This document shows positions 8,576 through 17,166 of a DNA stretch of 46,832 nt, piece after piece. The translations under genes and the position numbers were made by a program. The DNA is from JBDTSW01 sp963758845. GTDB lineage: Bacteria > Actinomycetota > Thermoleophilia > Solirubrobacterales > 70-9. The notes under the pieces were generated by a model. It did no database searches and had not been told where the DNA came from. It saw only the letters and a list, made by a program, of their open reading frames with translations. Position 1 is the first letter of the stretch. Each line of letters begins with the position of its first letter. Where the stretch lies: the NCBI GenBank assembly GCA_963758845.1, contig CAVWWX010000003.1:1-46832 (forward strand), read 5' to 3'.

Positions 8576-10396
8576 TCCTGCTCCGCCCGGACGCGGTGCA
8601 GGCGGACCAGCTTCAGCGCCAGCTCCAGCGACAGCAGGTCCTCGCTGGAGAGGTCAAGCGAGGCGACGCGCTCGATGCGATCGAGCCGCTGGCGCACGGT
8701 GTTGGGGTGCACGTACAGCGCCCTGGCGCTGATCGTGACGCTGCCACGGTCCGAGAGGTACTGCTCGAGCGTCTCGACCAGGCGCGCGCCGCGGCGGCGG
8801 TCGTACTCGATCAGCGCCTCGACCGACTGGCGGTAGCGGTCGCGAGGGGCGTCGTCCAGCTCCAGGTGCACGAGGTAGCGATAGGCGCCGAGCTGCTCGT
8901 ATGAGACCGCGCCGCCCTCGGCGACGAGCGAGCTGCCGATGCGCGCGGCGTCGGCCGCCTCGCGCATGCGGCGGCGTGCGCTCGCCGCACCACAGTCGGC
9001 CTCGCTGAGCCCGACGACCAGGCCCTGATCGCGGCCCAGCGGTTCGCAGGCCGCGCGCAGCCGCTCGACCCCGTCCTCCTTGCCGGTTGGCAGCGGCGCC
9101 AGCCCGCGCAGCCGGTCGGGCCGCGAATCGAACAGGGCGCGGGGCCCCAGGCGGCGCAGCTGCGCCTCCATGGTCGGGGCGAGCTCGGAGAAGACGGGGC
9201 TGCCCTCGGGGGCCTCCGAGGCTCGCTCGACGTGCAGGAACAGGTGGGGTTGGCTGAGGTCGAACCCGGCCTCCATCGCTTTCGTCTCGGCTGCGTCGAC
9301 CGAGCCCGCGGCAAGCGCGTCGAACATGTCCTTGACGGTGTTCTCGGCCGTCAGGCGCTCGATCAGCTCGGCCTTCTTCAGCCCGACCGAGGTCTGGTGC
9401 GCGACCGCTCCGAGCAGCTCGGCGTCGTCGGGCGCCGAAAGCGCGGTCGTGGGCGATGCAGCAGAGGATGCCGAGCTGCTCGTCGCCCGCAGCCAGCGGG
9501 GCCACCAGCAGCCCGCTCTCGTCGAGGTCGGGCCAGAGCGTCTTCGCTAGCCGGCCTCGCCCGCCTCGGCCGCGTCCGCTCGCGCGCCGCATCAGGTCCA
9601 GTACCAGGGCCGTGCCGCCCGGGCGCGGGCTGGGCCTGGGGGCGTCCCGCGGCTCCGAGCCCGCCAGCACGAGCTCGTCGGCCTCGGCGTCGAGGCGGTA
9701 GATCTGGCAGGCGTCGGCCCCCAGCAGCTCGCGGGCGCCGCGCGTGACGGCGACGTAGAGGTCCTCGCAGCACGGTCACCGCCGCCAGCGCCTGGCTCAG
9801 CTCGGTCAGGGTCGTCAGCGCCTGCACGCGGCGGCGCGTCTCCTCGTAGAGCTGGGCGTTCTCGATCGCGCCCGCCACGAGCGAGGCCGTGTGCACGAGG
9901 AAGTTGAGAACCTCGTCGTCGAACTCGCGGGGCGCCGCCGTGTGCAGGACGGCCACGCCCATCACCTCGCCGGCCTTGTCCAGGATCGGGACCGCCACCA
10001 TCGACTGGAAGCGCTCCTCCTCCAGCTCCGGCACGTACTTCATGCGCTGGTCGGCCATCGCGTTCTCGGGGATGAACTCGGGGGCCTTGTTGCGGGCGAC
10101 CCAGCCCGCGAGCCCCTCGTCGAGCCCCGAGCTCGACGCTTGCCGAGCAGCTGCCGGTACTGCGGCGAGGCCGCCCGCAGCACCAGGCGCTCGCCCTCGA
10201 GGAAGTAGATGAAGCAGGCGTGGCAGCCGGTCGCGTCGGTGGCGATGTCGACGATCCCGCGCAGCACCCGGTCGAGGTCGAGCGAGGAGGAGACGGTCTT
10301 GATGACCGCGTAGAGCGTCTCGTTCTCGCGGCGCGCGCTTGCGCAGCGCCTCCGTCGTCGCTCGAGCTCCGCCACCGGTTGCGGACTCAAAGCCAA
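8572..10396 (-). CDS. GAF-GAF-PucR/CdaR-type transcriptional regulator (frameshifted)
   Basis: About 600 residues. It starts at TTG 10396 behind a strong ribosome site (GAGGAGAGG) with a short coiled segment, then a first GAF domain (TVSSSLDLDRVLRGIVDIAT, ACFIYFLEGERLVLRAA, FQSMVAVPILDKAGEVMGV), a linker helix, a second GAF (LLVAPLAAGDEQLGILCCIA), and a C-terminal PucR-type helix-turn-helix (LSDRGSVTISARALYVHPNT, then VRQRLDRIERV). At least four frameshifts lie between 9450 and 10150. Such proteins sense small molecules or redox state and regulate nitrogen or amine catabolism genes. It is divergent from the Amt gene, so it is the best local candidate to control that operon; this is inference from position. 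Confidence 0.8.
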
Positions 10397-10451
10397 CCTC
10401 CTCTCCTCGGTGCGGGCGGCGGCATCCTAACCGCGCGCGGCCCGCGATCCG

Positions 10452-10494
10452 TATGTGCGGACCCTACTCTCACACGCGCCGAAATATGTGCGGA
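10452..10494. promoter_or_regulatory. Direct repeat TATGTGCGGA x2, candidate operator in the PucR-amt divergent region
   Basis: The decamer TATGTGCGGA occurs at 10452-10461 and again, exactly, at 10485-10494. The start-to-start distance is 33 bases, about three helical turns, which would place two bound protein units on one DNA face. The repeats lie in the 216-base region between the PucR-type regulator and the Amt gene. Being the target of that regulator is inference. Confidence 0.5.
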
Positions 10495-10501
10495 TTGGCT
10501 A

Positions 10502-10530
10502 TTGCGCGGGCGCGCTCCGGTAGGGATATG
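10502..10530 (+). promoter_or_regulatory. Possible promoter of the amt operon
   Basis: TTGCGC at 10502-10507 and GATATG at 10525-10530 are separated by 17 bases, a sigma70-like spacing. Three first-position bases of the -35 box match consensus; the -10 box is a moderate match. It sits just after the TATGTGCGGA repeats and about 80 bases before the amt ATG, which has a purine-rich leader (GAGGAAAGAGGGAGAGG). Confidence 0.4.
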
Positions 10531-10612
10531 TTGCCGCCCGCTGGCGCTTGTGACGTTCGTGCCGTGAGTGTCCACTGCCCGATAGGGCGAGGAAAGAGGG
10601 AGAGGTACGAGG

Positions 10613-12055
10613 ATGATCGAAGCTCTCGTTGCCCAGGTTGAGACCTTGGAGGAGGCCGCCCCCGTCGAGAGCCTCACGCTCGACAGCGTGATCCTCGGCG
10701 AGCAGTTCTACTTCTTCACGGTCGTGCTGATGTGGCTGATCCACGTCGGCTTCATGACCTACGAGACGGGCGTCGCGCGCCGCAAGAACGCGCTCGCGAC
10801 GGCGATGAAGAACATCCTCACGATCGCAGTGGTGACGCCGAGCTTCTACTACTTCGGCTGGTGGATCTACAACTGCAACCAGCCCGGAATCCCGCCGATC
10901 GGGCCGAACGACTCGGACTTCTCGAGTGTGGCCTGCCAGGGCGGCATCCCATGGTCGGACACCTTCGGGCCGAACTTCGACAACAACATCAACCTGGTCT
11001 TCTTCCTGGCGTTCCTGCTGTTCTCCTGGACGACGGCATCGATCATGTCCGGAGCGCTGCTCGAGCGCGTCAGGCTCTCGGCGTACCTGGTCTTGGCCGT
11101 GCTGCTGGGCTCGGTCGTCTGGATCCTGGACGCTGCCTGGGGCTGGAGCGCCGGCGGCTGGCTGACGATGCGGTTCGGGTTCCACGACTCGATCGCGTCG
11201 GCCGTGGTTCACGGGGTCTCGGGCGCGTTCACGCTCGGCGTCCTGTTCAACCTCGGCCCGAGGATCGGCAAGTACACGAAGGAGGGCCTGGCCAGAACCT
11301 TCAGACCCCACAACATCCACATGACGTTGATGGGGCTGATGCTGATCTTCACGGGCTTCTACGGCTTCTACGCGGCCTGCCTGGTGATCGTCTCGACGAC
11401 GGTGCCCGGCTGGGCGAACATCTACCTGAGCCCGACGACGCTCGGCTCGATCGCGATGATCATCACGATGGGCTTCGCGGGCGGCTTCACCGGGGCCTAC
11501 TTCACCAGCCGGGGCGACCCGTTCTGGACGGTCTCGGGAGGCCTTGCCGGCGTGATCGGCGTCTCGGCGGGAGCCGACGTCTACGCGCCGACGCTCGGGT
11601 ACCTTCTGGCGATGGTCACCGGCGGGCTCGTGGTCTATGCCGGAACATGGATCGAGGAGAAGATGCGCGTGGACGACACCGTCGGCGCCGTCGCGGTCCA
11701 CGGCTTCAGCGGATTCCTGGGGATCATCTGGGTCGGTGTCTTCGCCGCCGGGTATCCCACAGGGCTCAACAACGTCGACAGCTCCATCTGGGGCCAGCTG
11801 ATCGGCCTTGCGACCTTCGTGCCCCTCGGCTTCCTCTCGGGCTACATCGCGGCAAAGGTACTGAAGATGCTGAACCTGCTGCGCGTGCCGCCTGAGGTCG
11901 AGCTGGCCGGCCTGGATGCTGCCGAGTACCGACCGGACATCCACGTGCCCGAGTTCGAGTGGGGCGAGGACATGGTGATCGAGCCGGACGGCGAGACCCG
12001 CACGCCGGCTGCAAGGGTCCAAGCCGAGGCACTCAGGGACGTGAGCCGAGCGTGA
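10613..12055 (+). CDS. amt: Amt-family ammonium/methylammonium transporter
   Basis: A 480-residue intact membrane protein with about eleven transmembrane helices. The twin pore histidines of the Amt family are visible: His200 in SAVVHGVSGAF and His363 in AVAVHGFSGF, with VDDTVGAV before the second. A cytoplasmic C-terminal tail of ~50 acidic residues follows. There is a hydrophilic insert with two cysteines between the second and third helices (YNCNQ and VACQGG), longer than in AmtB of enterobacteria. Amt proteins conduct NH4+ and methylammonium; with the methylamine-type genes downstream, methylammonium uptake is plausible. First gene of an operon of at least five genes. Confidence 0.9.
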   Translation: MIEALVAQVETLEEAAPVESLTLDSVILGEQFYFFTVVLMWLIHVGFMTYETGVARRKNALATAMKNILTIAVVTPSFYYFGWWIYNCNQPGIPPIGPNDSDFSSVACQGGIPWSDTFGPNFDNNINLVFFLAFLLFSWTTASIMSGALLERVRLSAYLVLAVLLGSVVWILDAAWGWSAGGWLTMRFGFHDSIASAVVHGVSGAFTLGVLFNLGPRIGKYTKEGLARTFRPHNIHMTLMGLMLIFTGFYGFYAACLVIVSTTVPGWANIYLSPTTLGSIAMIITMGFAGGFTGAYFTSRGDPFWTVSGGLAGVIGVSAGADVYAPTLGYLLAMVTGGLVVYAGTWIEEKMRVDDTVGAVAVHGFSGFLGIIWVGVFAAGYPTGLNNVDSSIWGQLIGLATFVPLGFLSGYIAAKVLKMLNLLRVPPEVELAGLDAAEYRPDIHVPEFEWGEDMVIEPDGETRTPAARVQAEALRDVSRA

Positions 12056-12083
12056 ACCCGACGACGAGGCGAAAGGAGGCGAG

Positions 12084-12425
12084 ATGCCGGCGATAATCGA
12101 CAGCGCACCCGACTGCGTCGTCAGCGAGGAGGTCGACGGTACTGACGAAGCGAGCGTCACCGCCAATGGCGAGGACTCCCTTGACTTCGTGGTCGGGAAC
12201 AACTATTTCAGCGAGGAGACACCCTGCTCCGGGTTCATGACCTTCGGGCCCGGTTCCACCTATGGGGAAGAGGGCGAGGGCGCCAACGGCGCCTACATGG
12301 CCCTCACCTGGATCGGCATCGCCGTGATGGTGGTCGTGCTGATCATGTGGATGTTCCTCGAGAACAGGCGGCTGGTTCACTACGTCAAGGGCGAGCCCGA
12401 CCTCGGAATCAAGGAGAAGACCTGA
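12084..12425 (+). CDS. Small single-TM protein linked to amt
   Basis: A 113-residue protein, ATG 12084 preceded by an excellent ribosome site (AAAGGAGG). Residues 1-70 are acidic and contain two cysteines (PDCVV, TPCSGF); residues ~71-90 form one transmembrane helix (LTWIGIAVMVVVLIMWMFLE); a short basic tail (NRRLVHYVKGEP) follows. The topology suggests the acidic domain lies outside the cell. No family is recognised. It begins 28 bases after amt and its stop overlaps the next start by one base (TGATG), so the two are translationally coupled. Confidence 0.7.
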   Translation: MPAIIDSAPDCVVSEEVDGTDEASVTANGEDSLDFVVGNNYFSEETPCSGFMTFGPGSTYGEEGEGANGAYMALTWIGIAVMVVVLIMWMFLENRRLVHYVKGEPDLGIKEKT

Positions 12426-12580
12426 TGGCTTCCGGAAGGCAGATCGAGTTCCCGGAAAAGCAGACACACGTGAAGGCGTTCGAGATCGGGATGCTGGTCT
12501 TCTCGATCATCTGCGTGGCGATCGTGCTGTTCGTGGTGCTCGGGACCGACATCGGGAACGAGTTCCGTCCCACCGTCTAG
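12425..12580 (+). CDS. 51-residue single-TM protein, third gene of the amt operon
   Basis: Start ATG 12425 overlaps the upstream stop in TGATG. The protein reads MASGRQIEFPEKQTHVKAFE, then a transmembrane helix (MLVFSIICVAIVLFVVLG), then TDIGNEFRPTV. It resembles small accessory subunits that pack against larger membrane proteins. No named family is recognised. Tight coupling with the 113-residue protein suggests that both act with the Amt transporter. Confidence 0.65.
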   Translation: MASGRQIEFPEKQTHVKAFEIGMLVFSIICVAIVLFVVLGTDIGNEFRPTV

Positions 12581-12604
12581 CGCCGGTCCGATACACATAG
12601 GGGC

Positions 12605-13087
12605 GTGACGCCTTCCTGGGGCGACTCGGGCTTCCAGCTGAAACCCAAGTCAGCCGAAGACCGCAAGCCGACCTGGCCGCGATTGGCGGTGCTCGGCGGC
12701 ATCCTCGTTCTTGCCTTCTTCGTCGCCAAGGGCTGCCAGGACGAGCAGGTCGCCGTGACGCAGGAGGACGCGGTCGCGACCGCCAACGAGGCGCTCGACT
12801 TCGAGCCGACCTTCACCCAGGTGCGGCTGCTGCGCCAGGGCATCAACCGCAAGGCCTACTGGTTCGTCTCGCTCTCGATCCCCATCGGGTTCGACGGTGA
12901 CCGTCCGGACCTGTTCGCTGCCCTGTCGGTCGTCAAGATCGACGCCGGCAGCGGCGAGATCGCCTCGATCCAGGAGCAGAGCGCCGAGGAGACCAAGAAG
13001 GCGAAGGCAGAGGCCGCGAGGCGCGACCAGGACGAGGCGGTGCAGCAGAAGATCGAGGAGCAGAGCCAGGGATCGGAGGTCCAGTAG
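12605..13087 (+). CDS. Membrane-anchored protein of unknown function
   Basis: 160 residues from GTG 12605. A hydrophilic start, one transmembrane helix at residues ~28-42 (LAVLGGILVLAFFVAKG), then an exported domain with a PepSY-like appearance (TQEDAVATANEALDFEP; FVSLSIPIGFDGDRPDLFAA; VVKIDAGSGEIASIQEQ), ending in a Lys/Glu/Gln-rich coiled tail. The cysteine in AKGCQDEQ directly after the helix could be a lipidation site, but the preceding residues are not a classical lipobox. The PepSY comparison is tentative. It lies 24 bases after the previous gene and 2 before the next. Confidence 0.6.
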   Translation: MTPSWGDSGFQLKPKSAEDRKPTWPRLAVLGGILVLAFFVAKGCQDEQVAVTQEDAVATANEALDFEPTFTQVRLLRQGINRKAYWFVSLSIPIGFDGDRPDLFAALSVVKIDAGSGEIASIQEQSAEETKKAKAEAARRDQDEAVQQKIEEQSQGSEVQ

Positions 13088-13089
13088 CC

Positions 13090-13806
13090 GTGCGGGTGCT
13101 CGTGCTCCAGCACATCGCCTGCGAGCACCCGGGCGTGTTCTCCGAGGTAATGGAGGAGCGCGGCGTTGAGGCCGTGCCGGTCGAGCTGGACGAGGGCGAG
13201 CGGCTGCCCGATTGGCGCGAGTTCGACGCGGTGCTGGTCATGGGCGGTCCGATGGGGGCGTACGAGGAGGTCGACCACCCCTGGCTCGTGGCCGAGAAGG
13301 AGATGGTCCGGGAGGCCGCCGAAGACGGCCGCCCGGTCCTTGGAGTCTGCCTCGGGGTGCAGGTGCTGGCGGCGGCGCTCGGCGCCGAGGTGTCGCCCGA
13401 TGCGCGACGGGCCGAGGTCGGGCCTGTTGCCGGTCGAGCTCACCGCCGAGGGCCGCGAGCACCCGCTGTTCGCGGGCATGCCGGAGCCGCTGGTCTCGCT
13501 GCAGTGGCACGGCGACACATTCGAGCTGCCCGAGGGCGCGACGCTGCTCGCGAGCTCGCCCGCCGCGCCGCAACCAGGCCTTCCAGGCCGGCGAGGCCGG
13601 CTACGGCGTCCAGTTCCACCTCGAGGTGACCGCCGAGATGGCGCGCGAGTGGGCCGAGGTGCCGGCCTACCGCGAGTCGCTCGCCGCGACGCTGGGCGAG
13701 GAGCGCGGGAGCCGAGTTCCTGGCCGAGGTCGAGCGGCGCGCCGCCGAGCTCCACCCTGCGGCGAAGCGGCTGTTCGGGAACTGGCTGGACCTGGCCTCA
13801 GCCTAG
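13090..13806 (+). CDS. Class I glutamine amidotransferase-like protein (frameshifted)
   Basis: About 235 residues from GTG 13090. The N-terminus MRVLVLQHIACEHPGVFSEV and VMGGPMGAYEEVDHPWLV match stand-alone GMP-synthase-like amidotransferases. The nucleophile elbow is GVCLGVQ (Cys87), and the catalytic His lies in YGVQFHLEVT near 13612. Three single-base shifts (near 13418, 13568 and 13710) scatter the C-terminal half over other frames; the end reads AKRLFGNWLDLASA. Related proteins hydrolyse gamma-glutamyl amides. Sitting between the Amt operon and a gamma-glutamylamide-type synthetase, it might release ammonia or amine from glutamine or gamma-glutamyl compounds; that role is inference. Confidence 0.78.
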
Positions 13807-13826
13807 CCCGGCCCCCGGATCAAGCG

Positions 13827-13856
13827 TTTGTACAAAATTGTTCAGTCACATATAGT
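13827..13856 (+). promoter_or_regulatory. Promoter with palindrome TTTGTACAAA over the -35, upstream of module A
   Basis: TTGTAC at 13828-13833 and TATAGT at 13851-13856 are separated by exactly 17 bases, a near-consensus sigma70-type promoter and the most AT-rich spot in this area. The perfect 10-base palindrome TTTGTACAAA (13827-13836) overlaps the -35 box, where a bound repressor would block polymerase. The ligase start is 92 bases downstream. A related -35 (TTGTAC) precedes the DUF1059-R2lox genes. Confidence 0.6.
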
Positions 13857-13947
13857 GGGCGTCGGATAGGCGGCGGCGCCTTCCTGGCGGCTCGCCGCGG
13901 AGGACGAGGAGCGCCCGGGTTAGGGCCGGGCGGAAAGGAGCCCCAGA

Positions 13948-15388
13948 GTGCCCGCAAAGGAGATGGGGGGGACCATCGAGACGGTCCTGAAGACCCCGAA
14001 GGCCGAGATGCCGCCCGCGACGCTGGAGGAAGCGCGAACCCAGAAGGGACGCGCCGAGAAGATCCAGGAGATCACCAAGCGGATCGAGGACGAGGGGATC
14101 AAGTACGTCTTCTTCCAGCAGGTCTCGATCACAGGGCGCGTGATGGGCAAGGGCGTGGTCGCGTCGTTCTTCCCGCAGGTCGCCGAGAAGGGCTACCAGC
14201 TCGTCTACGGCGCCACCGCCAACCTCTTCACCGACCTGCAGGGCGATTACATCGGCTTCGGGCCCGAGGAGTCCGAGCTGGCGGCGATCGCCGACCTCGA
14301 CACCTTCGAGGTGCTCCCTGGGACGAGAGCGTCGCTCGTGTTTTCTGCGACTGCTACGACACCGAGACCGGCGAGCTGCTCGACGCCGACCCGCGCCAGA
14401 ACCTGAAGCGCGTCGTCTCGGAGTTCGAGAAGGAGCTCGGCCTCAACTTCATGATCGGGATCGAGCCCGAGATGATGTGGATGAAGCGGGACGAGGATGG
14501 CGAACGCCGAGGGCGTCACCAAGCCCTACTGCTACCACATCCATATGTTCGAGGAGCTCCGTCCGGTGCTGCTCGACGTCGTCGACTACGGCCAGAGGCT
14601 GGGCCTCGACATGAGCTACGGCGACCACGAGGATGCGCCGGGCCAGCTCGAGCTCAACTTCCGCTTCGACCGGCCGGTGACGACGGCCGACAACATCACC
14701 ACCTACCGGCAGATCTGCGCGGCGGTGGCCCGCAAGCACGGCCTGCTCGCTTCGTTCATGCCGAAGCCGTTCACGGGCGTCTCGGCCAACGGGCACCACC
14801 ATCACTTCACGCTGATGGACGACAAGGGGAACAACGTGTTCCACGACCCCGACGGCGTGGCGCAGCTCTCCGACAAGGGCCGCCACTTCCTCGGCGGGCA
14901 TGCTCGACCACTTCGGCGCGCTGATGTGCGTCGGCAACCCCAGCGTCAACTCCTACTGCCGCATGTGGGACTTCGGGTTCTGGGCGCCGGTCTACAAGAA
15001 CTGGGGCTGGCAGAACCGCACCTGCACCGTGCGCGTCGCCGGCGGCGGTCGCTTCGAGTACCGCGGCGTGGACTCCAGCTGCAACCCCTACCTGACGATC
15101 GCGGCCCTGCTCAAGGCCGGCCTCGACGGCCTCGAGCGCGAGGTCGATCCGGGCCCGCCCCAGGAGGGCAACACCTACGACCTCCTGCAGGAGGGCGTCG
15201 AGCTGGAGCGCGTGCCCGAGTCGCTCGGGGCCGCGCTCGAGGCGCTCGACAAGGACGACCTGATCAAGGGGGCGATGCCTGGCCGCCTGTACGGGGTCTT
15301 CAAGCACTACAAGCGCGACGAGTGGGAGCGCTACTTGGCGGCGGTCACCGACTGGGAGCGCGACGAGTACCTCGAGGTGCTTCCGTGA
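13948..15388 (+). CDS. Glutamine-synthetase-family ligase, module A (GlnT/GmaS-like), frameshifted
   Basis: About 478 residues from GTG 13948 behind GGAAAGGAG. GS-fold motifs in order: an N-terminal beta-grasp-like part with FFQQVSITGRVMGKGVV, the metal-binding IGIEPEMMW, YGDHEDAPGQLELNF, the ATP/glutamate-site SFMPKPFTGVSANGHHHHFT, VGNPSVNSYCR and SSCNPYLTIAALLKAGLDGL. Frameshifts are near 14322, 14505 and 14896. The family joins an amine to the gamma-carboxyl of glutamate with ATP. Because split glutamate-synthase subunits follow, gamma-glutamylmethylamide synthesis, or a similar gamma-glutamylamide, is likelier than ammonia assimilation. Its active-site block differs clearly from the second copy at 32.8 kb (HHHHFT versus CHMHMS), so the two probably take different amines. 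Confidence 0.8.
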
Positions 15389-15417
15389 GACCAGCGACAC
15401 CGAGGAGGCGGCTAGCC

Positions 15418-16348
15418 ATGTGCGGGATCGCCGGGATCATCTACCGCAACGGGGGCGGCGAGCGCCAGGTCGGGCGCGACATGACCGCGATGCTCCAGGC
15501 GATGAAGCACCGCGGCCCGGACTCGACCGGCTACGCGCTCTACCGCGGCGGCGGCGGCAACTTCGTCATGCACGTGAAGCTGAGCGAGGCCTCGAAGGAG
15601 GACGCCGAGCATGGAGCAGCGGGTGAAGCGCCAGCGCGACCAGGTCGAGGCCCGGATCGCGGCGCCGGGGCGGAGATCGAGGAGATCAAGCACACTCCCC
15701 GCACGATGACGATCATCTTCGGCTTCGACGGCGACCTCAAGGTCCTGGCCGACGCGGTCGAGCGGGTGCGCCACACCGAGGTGTTGTCCCTCGGGCGCAG
15801 CCTCGAGATCGTCAAGGACCTGGGTGACGCCGAGACGGTCTCCGAGGAGTACGGCCTGAAGGAAGTTCACCGGCACCCACGCGATCGGCCACGCGCGGAT
15901 GGCGACCGAGTCCGACGTCGACATCGCCAACGCCCATCCCTACTGGGCCTATCCCTTCCCCGACGTCGCGGTCGTCCACAACGGCCAGCTGACCAACTTC
16001 CACGACTGGCGCCGGCGGCTGACCAGGGCAGGCCACCGCTTCCAGTCCGACTGCGACTCGGAGATCATCGCCGTCTACCTCGCCGAGAAGATGAGCAAGG
16101 GCAAGTCGCTGGAGGACGCGATGCGCGACAGCCTCGAGGAGCTGGACGGCGTCTTCACCTACATCTGCGTGACCGAGGACGCGCTCGGCGTCGCCAAGGA
16201 CATGCTCGGCGCCAAGCCGCTGGTCCTCTACGAGGACGACGAGGTGGTCGCGCTAGCCTCCGAGGAGATCGCGATCCGCCAGGTGCTGGACCGCGAGATC
16301 GAGACCCACGACCCCTACGAGGGCGAAGTGAAGGTGTGGTCCCGGTGA
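15418..16348 (+). CDS. mgsA: Class II glutamine amidotransferase subunit, MgsA/GlxB-like, module A (frameshifted)
   Basis: An Ntn-type amidotransferase subunit. It begins MCGIAGIIYRNGG, so Cys2 becomes the N-terminal nucleophile after Met removal; KHRGPDSTGYALYR follows. Later blocks are GTHAIGHARMATES, VVHNGQLTNFHDWRR, CDSEIIAVYLAEKM and LDGVFTYICVT. Indels near 15610, 15660 and 15863 break the frame; removing one base at each restores these motifs. In the N-methylglutamate route this subunit takes the gamma-amide group from gamma-glutamylmethylamide. The stop overlaps the start of the next gene as GTGA. It follows the ligase by 29 bases. Confidence 0.82.
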
Positions 16349-17155
16349 CGCCGGATCAGGCGACCGAGCCGAACGTGCCCGAACAGCCCAAGATGGACGA
16401 GCGCGGGCTCGTCGAGCTCGACGACTCGGTGCCCAAGCAGGCCAAGATCGACGGCGACAGCGCCGTGATCGAGGCCGCCGAGATGACCACCCGCAAGATC
16501 AACGCCGAGCTGCGCTGGCTGATCTACGAGCAGGGGATCAAGAACGTGACCGTCAAGGACCCGAGCGCGCGGCACTCGCTCGGCACCGCGATCCTCGCGC
16601 GCTGCAAGATCCGCTTCGAGGGCAGCCTCGGCTACTTCGGCGTCGGCCTGATCGACGGGCCCGAGGTCGATGATCACCGGCCGCGTCGGCTGGTCGGTGG
16701 CCGAGAACATGATGAGCGGCGTCGGTCGTGGTCGAGAACAACGCGGGCTCGCTGGCCGGCGCGGCGCTGCGCGGCGGCGACCTGGTCGTCAAGGGCGACG
16801 TCGGCGCGCGCACCGGGATCGACCAGAAGGGCGGCACGATCATCACGCTCGGCAACGCCGCCTCGATGACCGGGCTTCATGATGCAGCGCGGCCGCCAGA
16901 TCATCTGCGGCGACGTCGGGCCCGGGCCTGGGCGACTCGATGTACGACGGCACGATCTACGTGGGCGGCAAGATCGCCGCGCTCGGGATCGACTGCGTGC
17001 CGGGCGAGTGGACCGACGCCGACACCGAGCTGATCGAGCGCAAGTTCGCGATCTACGGCCTCGGGAAGCCGCCCGAGCTGCAGAAGTTCGTCTGCGGGAA
17101 GAAGCTCTACAACTACGACAGCCTCGAGCCCAGCGAGCGGAAGCTCGTGCTGTAG
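16345..17155 (+). CDS. mgsB: GXGXG-domain subunit, MgsB/GlxC-like, module A (frameshifted)
   Basis: Starts at GTG 16345 inside the GTGA overlap with mgsA. A ~60-residue acidic leader precedes INAELRWLIYEQGIKNVTVK, then the parallel beta-helix of glutamate-synthase C-terminal type: LGYFGVGLIDGPEV, AENMMSG, NNAGSLAGAALRGGDLVVKG, ARTGIDQKGGTIITLGN, QIICGDVGPG, YDGTIYVGGKIAALGIDC. Four single-base insertions (near 16669, 16727, 16875 and 16927) disrupt it. The protein is structural in MgsABC and glutamate synthase, bridging the amidotransferase and FMN subunits. The long leader is absent from the module B copy. Confidence 0.8.
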
Positions 17156-17166
17156 GAGGAGGGACG

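Noticed and set aside
14497..16869. A 790-codon open frame across ligase, MgsA and MgsB
   Set aside because: Only parts of it read as family sequence; the true genes switch frames, and GTGA and ribosome-site junctions separate them.
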